Assembly (NCBI RefSeq): GCF_932526225.1
Contig: NC_064037.1
Span: forward strand, 10,772,203-10,832,202
Direction of reading: 5' to 3'
DNA: 60,000 nt
Origin: Nematostella vectensis
Lineage: Eukaryota; Cnidaria; Anthozoa; Actiniaria; Edwardsiidae
The notes under the pieces were generated by a model that was not told the DNA's origin, did no database searches, and saw nothing but the letters and a program-made list of their open reading frames with translations. Position numbers and translations under genes: made by a program. Of this stretch, positions 34,001 to 47,000 are shown piece by piece (the stretch's first letter is position 1; every line of letters begins with the position of its first letter).

Positions 34001-37000
34001 AGTATAATTGGTCACGTGCTGTGTGCGTGGCTTACCATGTGGTTCTGGTACGCTGTGACCGCCATGAACTGCGTCTCGGGGAAGATGAAAGTTCGGATGT
34101 GATCTTTGGACACCTCGTGTAGGGACGCCGTGCTGCTCCGGTCAGGGTCCTCTAGGATAACGTGGAAGCGAGGCTGATACTTGTGCATCGAGTTTAGAAT
34201 AATCTAGGACAAGGTTACCAATTCAGACAAATACACCAGGATAAGAAAATTCTATATAGCTCAATTTTAGCTCATTGATTCTAGTTCGTGCCCCCTAGGT
34301 TTTTTCGATGTCCGTTACGGCCCTGTAAATAGTCGTCCATGAGGTTATTGGTGAGTTTAATCAATACTTACCTGTCCATTATCGCCCATTAGGTTATTGG
34401 TGACTTTGTTCAATTCTTAAATGTCCGTTGTCGCCCATGAGGTTTTTGGTGAGTTTGTCCTTTGTCCTTTGTCGTCCATGAAGTTATTGGTGAGCTTGTC
34501 CAATACTTAAATGTCCATTTTCGGTCCATGAGCTTTTCCAATACTTACATATCTGTTTTTGGTCCATGAGTTTGTCCAATCTAACATGTCCGTTTTCGGT
34601 CCATCAGTTTATTGGTGAGTTTTTCCAACACTGGCATGTCTGTTGTCGTCCATGCGGTTATTGGTAAGTTTGTCCAATATTTGCATGTCCGTTGTCGTCC
34701 ATAAGGCTATTGTGAGTTTGTCCAATACTTACATGTACGTTGTCGTCCATCAGTTTATTGGCGAGTTTGTCCAATACTTACATGTCCGTTGTCGTCCATG
34801 AGGTTATTGGTGAGCTTGAGTTTGTCAAACGACACGATCTGTTTCATCCACTGCGCCCCGGTGCACGGCGAGTCCGGATGGATGTGAACCCTTCCAGGTA
34901 CACTCGGGTCGGCCTTTCCCGCCACCAGCCATTTGGAGCTATGGAATGCGTAGCGGTACCGTTTATCGTCCACCGGGACAAAGTCCATCATTAGGATGTG
35001 TTTGGCACTGGGTTCGAGTCCGTAAAGACGGACCTGGAATGTCGGAAACATACGCCTGGAAAGGAAAGTTGCACCATTTTTTTATTGAACATATATATAA
35101 ATGATGTTTGTCGTTTTATTACCCATTGTTTCAACGGATTTTCTTATATCGACGCAATTCATGTAGTTTATACTACAATGTGGATTCTTTAAAACCTCTC
35201 TATGAATCTAGGTATGTTGTTTAGTGCCTGTCTATTTTATTTCTGTTCGCATTTTTGCAGTAGGATACAATGGAGACCATAAAATAATTCATAAAAAAAT
35301 ACGATATATGTCCATCCATATTTTCCTGTACGGCCCAAACAAACGAAATCAATAAGATATTATACAGCGTTTTCAGACTTTTTTATATTGAAGTGTTGCG
35401 TTTTTCCCTGAGCGGGCAGTAGGGGGGGAGTACGACCCACTAATCAATCAAGGAGAGTGCGCGTAGTACGATAATCAACCAATGAGAGAGCGCGTATTAC
35501 GATATTCAACCAATGAGAGAGCGCGTAGTACCATGTGTATAATAAAACAAATTTATCACTCGGATTCATACAAGTCATTTGTCACCTGGTGCACGTACAC
35601 TACGGTACTGCAGATCGGAGATCGAAGCAATTTTGTTTTCTATAAATAAAAGGGCCTGAAGGAAGGCTTGGCGAAAATTAATGAAAGGGAGGTTTTGCCA
35701 TCATGTTAGCCAAGTTTTTAAAGACTATGAAGTTTTACGACCTATGCCAAGTAATTTTCTCACGTTTCCTTTATACCTGGTAAACAATCAGCGTTGTTTT
35801 TATTGCAAATCAAAACATTTAGGCTGAGTGTCCCGTGGTGACTGGATGTATCGGCATCTCAAAGCGATAAAAAATAACAACATTATACTTCCTGCGAATT
35901 GAGGGTTCGGTGGATGCGGTCAAAACACAAGAAGTCTCGAGCGGAAAATCTGCGCTGTTATCTGTGATTTGGGTTTACCACAAGTCAGACGCTGAAATGC
36001 GAGGCATCCGTTTTTGCCTGAGCCATTGTTGTTTTGAGTGATTGGTTTTTCTTGGTACCACAAGATGAGATTAACTGTTATCTCGGGCTAATTGTGCTCC
36101 TGCCATCAAGTCTTGTCTCACTTGTCTCTTATCTCGTTCTGCATGCACTGATAAACTAGTACTCTAGTTTTTCTACAGTTGTCATGTAGAGAAAAGACAA
36201 AGTGCGTGCATTGTTGCTGTAGAGGAATAAAGTAGTTTTACTCAAACTTTTTATGGTTGTTATTAAAACAGATCAAACATTGCGATCAGTGGCTTAAGAT
36301 GAGCCTCTAACTGGCTCATTTTCATGCGAGTAATTGTAATTGTTTCTTGTGTTTACAGTGACAACTGTGTAGAGCAGGAAATTTCACGTCAGTTATACGA
36401 GTAAAAATAAATTAAAACTCAAACGGATTATTTATGATAATAGATGAAGTGTGATTCCGCTGAACATTGCAAGTATCTAGTAGCATTCTCGGACGATGAT
36501 AGAAATTGAGATGAACTATTTAATGTGTTTCTAAATACAAACGACGATCCTCGAGCAGTGCTTTCGACCACACGAATGCGAACGGGCAGAACATAGCACT
36601 TTGCTACTAAATCCTTTCAGCAAAAGTTCCTCATAAAGTGCCTAACAAGTGACAAAATAAACACCATCCTTGGTGAAATGCGAAAAGGTCAGATTTTTCG
36701 GCACATTGCATCATCGCGCTTGATGTAAAGATTAGTTGAGTATGAAGCGATCAGATAACATTAAAGCTGAAACGTTTTGTGAAGTGCAAGTGTAGAAGTT
36801 ACGCAAAGGCTACAAGGCGAAGGAGAACGTCCCATGGTGAATAACTAGGCTAATAGAAGTCAGGCAATCTAACCCTTTAGAGTGCAGGGCGACAAAAATA
36901 TTCCCATCTAAAATTATTTGACGTAACTGTATATTTTAAAGTGTTGCAGTATTAATAAAATTGGGAATACAAAAAACGTGTGAAATTAAGAAACATGTTG

Positions 37001-38564
37001 TAGTCTTTTTCTTTGCTATCAAATAGTTTTTCTTAGTTCTAAACATATTTTCTCATCTAATTGTTTTTATTCTGTTCATTTTTGAGAATTTTACTCTAGG
37101 GTATATTTTAAGGTTCGTTTTTAGGGTTAAATTGTATTGTTTTGGTCCCCGAAAAAATATTGTAACCTCAACAAACGACAGAGAGACGGAAGCTCAAGTT
37201 ATCGAAGGTAGAGATATTAGAAAAGTCCTTGAAGGGAAACAAAAAATCACTCTGTGTTTCGAGTTATCTAGTGTTCGAGTTATGGGGATTCGACTGTACC
37301 TTCCTGCCTTGGTCACAATCATCTCAGTCCCCAGCGAGTGGAATTCGTCCCAAAGGCTCTTCATCTCTAGCTCCACCCGCACGTGAGCGAGACACCGACT
37401 ACTACCGCGCTGGTTGGCGACCTCAGCACACGGGGACCGTGACATGTTACCGGGGGATCCTGCTCCGAGTGCGCATGGGGACGTGGGGTCTACCTCATCG
37501 TCGGACTCGGACAGGGAGGTACGGCGGTGGGGCAGCCTCTTTCCTGTGCCCGCATTCAGTAAACGCTCTGAGTAATTAAAAATGTTACAGCTTAGATGAA
37601 TGAATGTTGTGGGGTTTTCTTTCCACTGAGTAGGATGGTGTCTGAACTCTTGATGTTCGCGGTGGTTTGATAATTTGGCTCTGTTTTCCTAGGCGGTCTC
37701 GGAATATTTCCAGTTGTTTGTAGATGTGTAGATATGTGTGTAGTTGATGCCCATGTTGCTCTAAATCTATCTTGGCAAAACGTGTACTATATTTGAGGCA
37801 TAACAAATTCACATTCTGTACTTTGGCATATTTTTTGATTGGTGAATGTATACTACCACTGTTTGCGCAAACGTAAAGCAAGGTTTGTTATTTGAACAAG
37901 GCGTAATAACGAGTTCTAAGTACGATCTGTTATTTGGACATGGCGTAATGGTTTTAAAGTACATTCTATTATGTTTGGGTTTATGCACTAAAATACCAGA
38001 AATCTATTAAGAAAATCAATGACGGGAGATTTTTCATTTCTTAAAATTAAAAGCACTAACATTTAACTGCTATCATGTTTAGCCATTGCTGAAGGCATGG
38101 ACCTTTAACGGCCACCTTCAATAGACAGGATGTTTATCCTCTAAATACTATCCACTCGTTATAGAGACAAAGGGACCGATTGAGTTGAGAGAGTCTCCGG
38201 TTTAACACGTTTTGCATGTATAATGATTGCAGGGGTTGTTGACTTCTTTCATCAGGCGATCTCTCGAGGAGATATACTGCGATACTCTAGAGCCACCTTA
38301 AAACCGGTTGTTGACGGGGTAAACGGAGATAGCATGTGTAGTTTCTAGTGTGAGTGTGGAGTATTCCGCTCGCATACCTTCACATAACGCGGCTCGAATT
38401 CCACCCGACTTACCCTCCATTTCTCTACTCAGTTGCTGAGAACTCCAGGCGTATCCTCCACTTTGCCTCATGGCTTCTAGATCAATATAATGTGAACCAT
38501 CAATCAGTTGAGCAATAGAGAATGCGTTCGCTTTGGCTGAGAGCAACGTGTTATTGTCATCCAT
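31084..38564 (-). CDS. T-box transcription factor, Tbx1/10-like (gene A), complete
   Basis: Seven exons on the minus strand: 38564-38414, 37567-37300, 35055-34782, 34203-34036, 33611-33544, 32578-32400, 31364-31084 (TAA). They splice in frame to 462 aa. Near the N-terminus AFSIAQLID (residues 14-22) is an eh1-like motif of the kind that binds Groucho corepressors. The T-box (about 113-308) contains [75 protein letters not shown] and [19 protein letters not shown]. The last stretch plus [16 protein letters not shown] fits Tbx1/10 better than Tbx2/3. The C-terminus has an Asn run and Ser/Pro-rich segments. This is a nuclear DNA-binding regulator. Introns 3 and 4 begin with donor-site arrays. 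The exon 6 donor (GTCGGC) is weak, so that boundary is less sure. Confidence 0.93.
31690..31945. repeat. Diverged tandem repeat in T-box A intron 6
   Basis: Three to four imperfect copies contain CATCATGCCTTG and AGGTGCGTGTACTCAAGGCA, spaced about 80-90 bp apart. Confidence 0.6.
31970..32362. repeat. About 92-bp tandem repeat, 4 copies, T-box A intron 6
   Basis: Units contain GCACGTGTATAGAAGGTCAG and ACAAACTGGAATGCCAACAT. They sit just downstream (in gene sense) of the exon 6 donor at 32400, but the unit does not include exon sequence. Confidence 0.92.
33040..33460. repeat. Imperfect long-period repeat in T-box A intron 5
   Basis: Two copies of a roughly 165-bp unit carry CCAGAGCTAAGAATTG, ACCAAGCTCTTT and CATTGACACTCT-like segments (ACACTTGACACTCTGTCAGT). 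Shorter relatives extend upstream to about 32640 (AGTCGAGAAGAA). Confidence 0.75.
33690..34035 (-). repeat. Splice-donor array after T-box A exon 4
   Basis: In gene sense the unit carries the exon end TACCAGAACCACATG followed by the donor GTAAGACCACGC. Besides the true donor at 34035, copies are centred near 33925, 33833, 33766 and 33700. A secondary motif, CACGTGCTGTAGTATGA, is interspersed. Some copies keep GT (GTAAG or GTAGG). Confidence 0.88.
34320..34781 (-). repeat. Splice-donor array after T-box A exon 3
   Basis: In gene sense the unit of about 49 bp is the exon end (ACCAATAACCTCATGGACGA, then CAACGGACAT) plus the donor GTAAGTATTGGAC. About nine or ten copies fill the first 460 bp of intron 3, with decay increasing away from the exon. 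The nearest decoy donor is about 50 nt from the true one at 34781. Confidence 0.93.
35435..35540. repeat. About 33-bp repeat, 3 copies, T-box A intron 2
   Basis: Units carry ATCAACCAATGAGAGAGCGC and GTAGTAC. The rest of this 2.2-kb intron (35056-37299) shows no recognisable feature. Confidence 0.8.
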
Positions 38565-41500
38565 GAGACGTGAACTAAATCTCCCCCCTCTATTCTTGAC
38601 GGAGTAGCTAATCTAGTACTGATCTGTGTTCCCTCTTTCCTCGAGTTTTCGTAAGTGCTTCTGAACTGAGTTGAAAACACTAGTCGACAGATATGTCGTA
38701 CGTCCCTCGCAGCACTCCCCTATTACAATGACCCTGGAAATCATCTAGCAACTCTCTAATTAGTTAATGAGCCGCGTCAGTCAGCGGTACAGCGTTTCTC
38801 CCGCGCTTAGAGTACAAAACACCTCATGAACTCGCTTTCTTCAGCTCGATAATTCCGCTGACAGAAACGCGGTAGTAATTAAACGATTAGAACTATCGTT
38901 AAGTGTTACGGACCCAGTTGGGTTTGGTGCTGGCACGAGGTGGATAACTGAGCATATTGCATGCTGCATTAACGTATCTAAAAGCCTCAGTTTATTGTCT
39001 CATTCAGGACAAATTCCCCTCGGGCAACTGTCACACTATTGCGTTGGAGCTGTCAATCAAGTCTTCGTGCTTTCCAGGTGTGCGAAGTGTTGCAAACTTG
39101 TGTTGGCGAGTGTTCCGATGTTTTGAGACACACGCTTCACACAACCGACTCAAACTCAAGCGAAACGTCTAACTGGAATACAACTAAGGGTATGAAGATA
39201 AAAATCTAATGAAACGAGAACTTTATCGATAAGACTTTAGAAGGGGCAATGGGTATCAGGTTCGGTTCGGTTGTTCGTCTGCGTATGGAGGCATGAGTGA
39301 GTATAGGTTTCCTCTAATTGACGTTTCCGTTAGGCTAGGGCGTCAGGGTCTGCTGTCAGGGGCTGGCTGTAGAAATGCTACCCCAAGTCATTAATTTCGT
39401 AAGTGGATTTATCTCTCGACATTTGACATGTCGTATATTCAGTGAGCGCCCTGAGTTCATGTCGAGGTTAGCTCGTCACTCGTTGGAACTATTACAATGT
39501 CAGCTGCTGAGAGAGTGGAGCGAGGTAATATGATCGCTCCGCTGAATCAAGTAAACTTGCTTCGTGTGGATCCTTGTATTTTTTATTATCAAAGCTTTTT
39601 TGATATCACGCCGAGTAAATAAAAAGTCGTATGTAACTTTTGTACTGCTCTTTCTAGAGCTCCATTTTCCATACCAAAAAAGATGTATTTTCTGGAAGTA
39701 ATGAAATATTTCCAGATGGTTGTCAATGTTGTTCTAGTGGATTCATTCGCACGTATTTCCTGAAGGGATGAGTTCCCCTAGACAAATTACTGGCGTTTTT
39801 CAGCCACCGCAGGATAAACATCCTTCGTGGTTTAAGGGTATTTTTTTGATGACAACAATGTCGAGTCACTCAATTAGTGAGGCCACAGTATATAACAGTC
39901 GTTAAATAAGCCGCCCTTTTTTTTTCTCGAGTTGCTTGGACCCCGCTTATCGTGAGATACCTTGTCGTGAAACAATCAACTCAAATTCGTTTTATTTATC
40001 AATCTTGTGACGATTAGATTTGGTACCCCAATTTAGTACTCCGAGGAAAAGACTCTTTTGCATATGGATGGCTATTTTTTTTTTAATTTGATGGTAAGCA
40101 ATATATAATGTGGAAAAAACATCAAAGGAATTTTTAAATACATAAGTGGCGAATACGCAAGAGTACTTATCAACTCCCACGAAATCTTGCAAGAATTAAT
40201 CGTCTATATTCAAGAACACTTTACGGATGAGACTTTAAGAATCTTTCCGGTGTTAATTTTGAGTGTTTTTGTTCATCTGGAGACAAAGTTTCCTTTCTTC
40301 AGCTGTATGTAAATATCTGAGTTTAAGGCTGTACAAAGCGTGCACGTGCATTTGACTGATGAGAGAACACAGATCAGCAGATACAGACGCAAATAGCTGA
40401 GCTATTTTTGCCCCCGGGCTATTGAGATTATTAGGGTAACTATAAATTACACAGGTATTCTTTAGGGACACGAAATTAGTTTAGTATGACAGGTAAATAT
40501 GTTGCAAATTGCGCTCACTTCTTTGTTATTGTTTAAAGTATTAGGAGTTTTATAGTTTTTTGTTTGTGTGTTTGTTTTTGTCTCTGTTTCTTAATTTGAC
40601 ATCCATTTTGGATTCTAATTTTTCTGCTGCAAAAATACAGTGCGCTAGAAATGAAACAATAGTTCCAAAATTACAGATCCAATAATTATAAAACCCAAAA
40701 ACATTATAATCATGGAAAACTCAAAGAAAACAAAGTTTGAGGCATTTGTTCGAAGAGGTAGCCTGAAAATTTAGAAACCTTTTTTGTGTAAAATTTAGCC
40801 GACAACCAGAAACTTTAACAAATCACCTTTAAAAATAGTGGTGGGTTTTCTAGCAAAGAATGGCGCTGATGTTGTAAGTACGAAAATACAAGGTTGCTGC
40901 AATGGACGGAAAAAGAGATCTTTTGATTGTTGCTATGCGAGGTCTGTTTTTCGTCAATCCGCCGATGTCAAGCTTTGGCCTCAGAAAGAAAGATCTTGGC
41001 ACGGAATTTGTTTAATGATTTGAAAAATATTAATCAAATGAATGGTCATGTTAAAGCTCAACTATCGAAATCACTTGATAAATGTTTCTGAAAAGCAAGT
41101 GATAAGGTATTTCAAAAGCGATAGGCAATCAAATAAGTTATTCTTACACCCTTTAGGCAAGGCACGCAAGAAATCTTCTCGTGTCCACAGAGGCAACGTT
41201 TTTGCCCTAGTTAGAATACTAATTTTTTTTAGCTTCAATGACGAACTTTTGTTTTTAACACATTTCAATGTTAGCCTCTCTTTCGAGTCTGCGCTGTCCC
41301 ACAAAATCAACCCCACTTTGCTGTTTGCGTTATTTTCGTAGCTATTATTATGGGTGGGGATCTACACCTTTTTAAGTGTTAAATAAACACTATAATGCTT
41401 GACATAATGATTCATTGAAGGATACTATATATGAGATGAATCGTCTGCGCAACATCGATACAACTGAAGCCTTTATAAAACAAGCTATACATGCCTCATT

Positions 41501-43429
41501 GCTCTTATCTCGCATGTGTATACACTCGTACATTCGTTTGTGTCTTAGTGGAGTTGTGAGCTGGACGAGACCTGAGAGCTTGCCCCAGCGTCGATATGTT
41601 ATCAAGCTCGTGCCCGCGTTATCATCCAGGACTATCTCCCAGATGCTCTACCTGAGCCAGTATTAGTAATTATATCAATCATTCTTTTAATACCTTACGC
41701 GTCCCCTGAATAACAAACTCAGACAGCCCTCGCACTAACCTTTGCTTGATTCACTGATTCTCTCTATTCGTCCGTATGATTGCTAAGCTTGTATGCACCC
41801 AGGCTGGTGTTTTTCGTGTGCTAGGTTTGATGCTAGCACGAGGCACGTAAAATGCCAGTCACATGTAGCGTCAGCACGTATTCAAGTGGTACTTGTACCG
41901 AGTAGCCCACTTTTGGATACAAGATCTTGTGGACCTGTCACCTCACCAATGTCTTGTCAAATCTGCACATCAAGAGGGCGTGGCTCAAACGAAAGCGATT
42001 ACTCTTCCTTAGAGAAATTGGCAAGTAATCATCCACTGTAATCTAGACCGGAGAACGTTCGCCCTTGTGGGAATCGATTTTAAATAGCAGTGCTAATCTA
42101 TTCGGCTTGCTTCAGGTGGTAAAATAGAGCTTTGAAATAAAAGAAAATGGGAGGATGTTATTGCACCAATATTTTGTTTAAAGCCAATGACCTGGAGCTT
42201 TATCAGGAATCTTGGATATAGGGACTAAGCTTCTTTCGCTTATGCCAATGGCTCAATGCACTTGAAATCTTTAAAGATATAGGAGTAATCTACAAGTACC
42301 ATTCTATCATATCCCGCGACAAGCGTAATTCGCGGTGATCGAGTGTTCTAGAACGTTTTAGTACAAAGCACCGCCACAGAACAACCCTTTGTAACCCCTG
42401 AAAATGGTCGCTCTGCTGTAAACACACGTTCGAGGGATTCCTTGCAGACGCGGCATTTGAATGCGTCTCGGCGTCCACAAGGCATTGAACAGACCTCTTC
42501 ATATGAAAGAACCACTCCTCTAGACATCACGCGCATCACACATAACCCCTCCACGCCACTACAACTTCATCGAGTGCATTACTAGCGATACCTTTTTACA
42601 AGCTGCCTTGTGAGTGAGGCTTTCTCCGGCTGGAACTTTCAGCGCGCGTTATTTGCATCTCGAATCTGATGACCCCGATTGCGTTAAGAGACAGCGTGAA
42701 AGACGTTTTTTACGCAAACGGCTTATGCTGCGATCAATCAGCACAGACAGCGAGTCGTACGAGGATTTTCTCGCGCTCAATCACCATAATTTTATCACTT
42801 TGTTTTCGGTGCAAGATTATTTAACCCGCGCAGAAGAGCGTTAAGTAGCGATTAGTTAGAGATTCCCCTCCGTTGTGTTTATAGTAGTAGTGCAATTGTT
42901 GGGACATACCTTGGATGCTTTGTCCGACAGACGGAGAGGAATTCGTATTAAAGAAGTTGTCTGCGTCATTCATGCATTACTTGCGATAATCAGTATATTC
43001 GTAGCGTTATACACAGACTTTGGATAATATCCTCCCTTTACCCAGACAAGCAGTTGCAATTCTTAAGGATCTCATAAACCGGATCTCATGGATATCAAAC
43101 AATATGATGATACACATTGATTACGATATAAGCAAAGTTTACTTTGAAGAGTTTTGTATAGAAATCATCTTCAAAGCAGTGCTACTATGAAGTGTTAAAG
43201 GGCTCAAAGAGACTAGGGAAGGATTAATGTCCCCCTATGAAAATTTAGGTCCAGCGCGATGGCATTTGCAGTTGGGACAGAGGTGGTGGCTTTTGTAGTG
43301 CTACCGCTGTCATTATTGTCGTGGCGATGGTGATGGGTAGAACCACAAGAGTGACGTGACGATAGCGGTGATGTTATGTACTAATGCTGGTGATATAAGG
43401 TTTTTTAGGACTTGTCTATGAAGATGATG

Positions 43430-43715
43430 ACGACAATGAGATGATGTTGGTGATGATGATGGTGATGATGATGATGTGGTGTTATGATGATGGTGAGGTT
43501 ATGCTGATGATGGTGATGATGGTGATGTTATGATGATGGTGATGATGATGATGTGGTGTTATGGTGATGGTGATGATGTGGTGTTATGATGATGGTGATG
43601 TGGTGTTATGATGATGGTGATGTTATGCTGATGGTGATGATGTGGTGTTATGGTGATGGTGATGATGACGATGAGATTATGTTGGTGTGATGGTGATGAT
43701 GTGGTGTTATGATGA
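43430..43715. repeat. (GATGGTGAT)n-type microsatellite
   Basis: An imperfect trinucleotide-based tract of GATGAT, GGTGAT and TGTGGTGTTATGATGATGG. It directly precedes the SINE at 43717. Weaker GATGAT-rich sequence continues to about 44560. Confidence 0.95.
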
Positions 43716-43716
43716 T

Positions 43717-44087
43717 GGAAGCACGGGTGGCCTAGTGTGTTAGCGCGTCGGCCTCTCACCGCTGTGGCCCAGGTTCGAATCATGGCTCAAACTGGGGATT
43801 TTTCCGGGTTCCTGCCTTGAATCGAATTTGTCACAAGTGAGTTGAAGTTATTCTCCCGTGTTTCCAGTCTTCTCGGATAAGGACACTAAACCGGAGGTCC
43901 CGTCTCTTCAAGCTGTACTACACTAAACCTGAACCGAAGGGACGTAAAAGAACCACTGGGGACGCAATAAACCCTCTGGCAGTGACCACCCCCAGTGACA
44001 GTGCTTACTAACCGAGGTTACACTCTCATTGCCGGATTAGCTCGCTAGTGGCAATTATTGTATTTAAAGGTTAAAGGTTAAAGGTTA
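43717..44087 (+). mobile_element. tRNA-derived SINE (copy 2)
   Basis: Box A-like TGGCCTAGTGTG (43728-43739), box B GGTTCGAATC (43772-43781), the same body as copy 1 (CCGGAGGTCCCGTCTCTTCA, CAGTGACAGTGCTTACTAAC) and a tail of AAAGGTT repeats (about 44066-44087). At about 370 bp it looks full length. The head is too degenerate beyond the boxes to be a functional tRNA gene. Confidence 0.9.
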
Positions 44088-47000
44088 TGTTGGTGTGGCT
44101 GTGGTTGTAATTGTTGCTGTGATTGTAAGCTAAGATGGTGATGATACTGTCGTTGTTAGTGGTGCTGTTGTTGGTGTGATTTAATTACAATGATGTGATG
44201 TTCCTGGTAGTTATTATAGAGTTATGATATGATGGTGATGATTATGATAGTGTTGTTGGTTCATTGTGTGATGATAAGGGCGATGTCATGTCTGATGTTG
44301 ATGATAATGGTGTTGTTTGTGATGGAAGTGTGATATTGCTGTGATGTGATGATAGTGATTATAATAAATGGAAGTGTAGATCGGTGTTCTTCTCGATGAC
44401 GATGGTGCATAAAAAATACGGATAATAATGTTTGATGGTGATAATAATGAAGATGATATTAAGATGGTGATCGTAACAATAATGGTGTTGACCATGTTTT
44501 TTGTGTGTGTGTGTTCTTGGCGGGATGTGGGATGAAGTTGATGATTAAGATATGATGATGATGAGGAATCAGGTGTTGATGAACGTCATTCCTTCCACCC
44601 CCATTAGCAGACCCCCCCCCCCCCTATTACCAGATTGTGTTCTACAACAGACCCCTACCCTAGCAATAATCCTGAGCCCAGCCAAGAGTTGTCGATGGCG
44701 GTTTTTAATGTAGGGATGTCATTAAAGCTGGTATTTGATGTCGCCGAGGGGGTGCAGATGTTGTAGTTGATTGTTGAGATGAATGCTATTGGTGGCTGTT
44801 GCTGAATATTCTAATGATGATGATGAAGATGATAAAATGATGTCAATGAGATGTTGATGACAAAGGAATAGTTTTAAATCAATAGAGTAGAGAATGTTGA
44901 ATACCCTTCCCTTGTAGTCTTCTAACAAACAAAGTCTTTTCAAAGTCTAACATGGATCCTTTCTCTACAGTTTTTCAGCTGCAAAATGCTCACGATATTT
45001 TGAATGTTTTTTGACGTTTCAAAATCTTTGCCAGTAATTATGCTCGCCGGGTTCTAACTTCAAGTACCCAATTGAGAACAGTGAAATATGCGTCTTTACA
45101 GAGCACGTGCTGCCGCCTTCAAAAACGCCAGCATCGCATGCAATCCCAAGCTCGCCTTGTGGAGCCGCTCGTGTGGAACTCGTCCACATTTGCAGTGAAG
45201 TACGTCTGCATTTGTCCTCGTACGGATGCCACGGAGGAGATATCGGCTTCTTGACACAGTGCAGCGCTCGACCTTGTCAAGACAATATGAAGGCCACTGA
45301 TGCTACTTGGGATCATATATGCAACAACAACAAAAATAAAAACAACAACTGGCGACGAATTATAGTGACTACTACATGAGTTTTTGAAAAAAATGAGGGG
45401 TCTAAGATTATTTTGCTTTTAATGCGATTCTCTCATTTATCTCTCTTCATTCTTCGCATTTATATGGGTGAAAAAACCGGGTAGGAGGGGAAACGGCTAA
45501 CGACGGCCTATAGGAACTAAAACAGCGATGTGGACCAAAAATCTTTTCTGGACCAAAATGCCCCCCCCCCCCCCCTCTTCCCCCACCCCTAGGTTCTGTT
45601 TCCGTCGTCTATGTGGTATGGCAAAGACAACGTCACATAACAGGATTTATGTCACTGGTAAGTTTGAGAACTTACAACCGATAACTCCTTTTAAATGTTT
45701 CGAGCTCTAAACTGTTTTTCGTACATTGCTCCAGTAACAGGGGACGCTGTGTTTGATGCATTGTTATACCTGAAATCTACTCTCAATTGATTGTCAAGTC
45801 ACGCAATCTGTGGAGGTCACGCTCTCTGCTGAAAGCTCCTCTATCGTTAAGGTATTCAACCTCGTCTTCAAAAATCCATCGAGCCGAGCGCGCTTGCGAT
45901 CAGCGCTTGGCTGTAGCTCGTTTGTTCGCAGTTAGTCTGTTAAGCGAAGCGGGTATTAGCTGCTATTAAGCCGTGCAATCTTTCTTCACGCCGGTGCGAT
46001 AGTGAAAGTGATAAGTTCCTAGCGCTGGCTCGCTGATAGAAGTAAGGTGGCTTGACTTAGCTCCGCGTACTGTTCGCGCCTAGTGCCACCTCTTAAAAGA
46101 TTAAAACTGTGAAACTGCGGATATAGTGATCAAATCGACAGCTGTGAGCTAGCTAAATTTTCAAACCGACGTTTCAGTATGTGCTGCCTGAGCTTATACT
46201 TTGAAAAAGGCATGGACAAAAAAATGCCATAACAACGGGTTTAAAAGATGCGTTTCACATCCTTCTAGTTCTTAGTGATCAAGGGAATGTTTATTGGATT
46301 TTTTACTGATTGAATGCTCAAGAAGCTCAAGACTCTAGTTTTGCTATTTTGTGTTTTTTTTTTCTTTGTGCCCTTTAATGGACTCTAGGTACAGTTAGGC
46401 ATTATGCATAAATTTTTTTCAAGTTATTCTTTTCCTCTCACATTATCCATCCTCAATGTTGTGCCAATGAAAGCGAGTTTTTTTTTTTCGTACTTCAAGT
46501 TCTTCGCCAGAAAGGTCAATTCACGTGTCAGATCTGAAGATGACCTTAACACTTATTTGTTTTTCTTTCGTTTGAAGTACAGATCTTATCACTAGATTCA
46601 ATTTACAGCTCTTTATCTTTCCGCAAATTCCTTGTAAAAGCAACTTGAAATTGTGTTTGCTGTGTGTGGCAAAGTTGTTTTTAGATACCCTAAAAAACCT
46701 TGGTGGTATGTGCTTCTGAAAAAGTAGACATCTTGTTTGTCTTGAGGACTTTGAGATCAGATTTAGTGGTTTATTTGACCGCGGGCTATAAAAAAAGATT
46801 TGCACTGCTTCCCTGTCACGGAAACGCTGATATTTCCAATATTTCAAGACGCAGTTGGATTTAGCGGCCTTGTCGTGGCGCGTTCTGTCAGTTAATGTTT
46901 TATTCAAGTTTTCAAACAACGTATGCGCTTTCAGGTCTCTAGGCGCACAAACTATACAGACGCGTGCCAGCAATGTGCAATACTACATGTCTGTAAAGCT

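Noticed and set aside
31084-38564. Assignment to Tbx2/3
   Set aside because: The block after the T-box core ([22 protein letters not shown]) and [11 protein letters not shown] fit Tbx1/10. Tbx2/3 typically has different residues at these sites.
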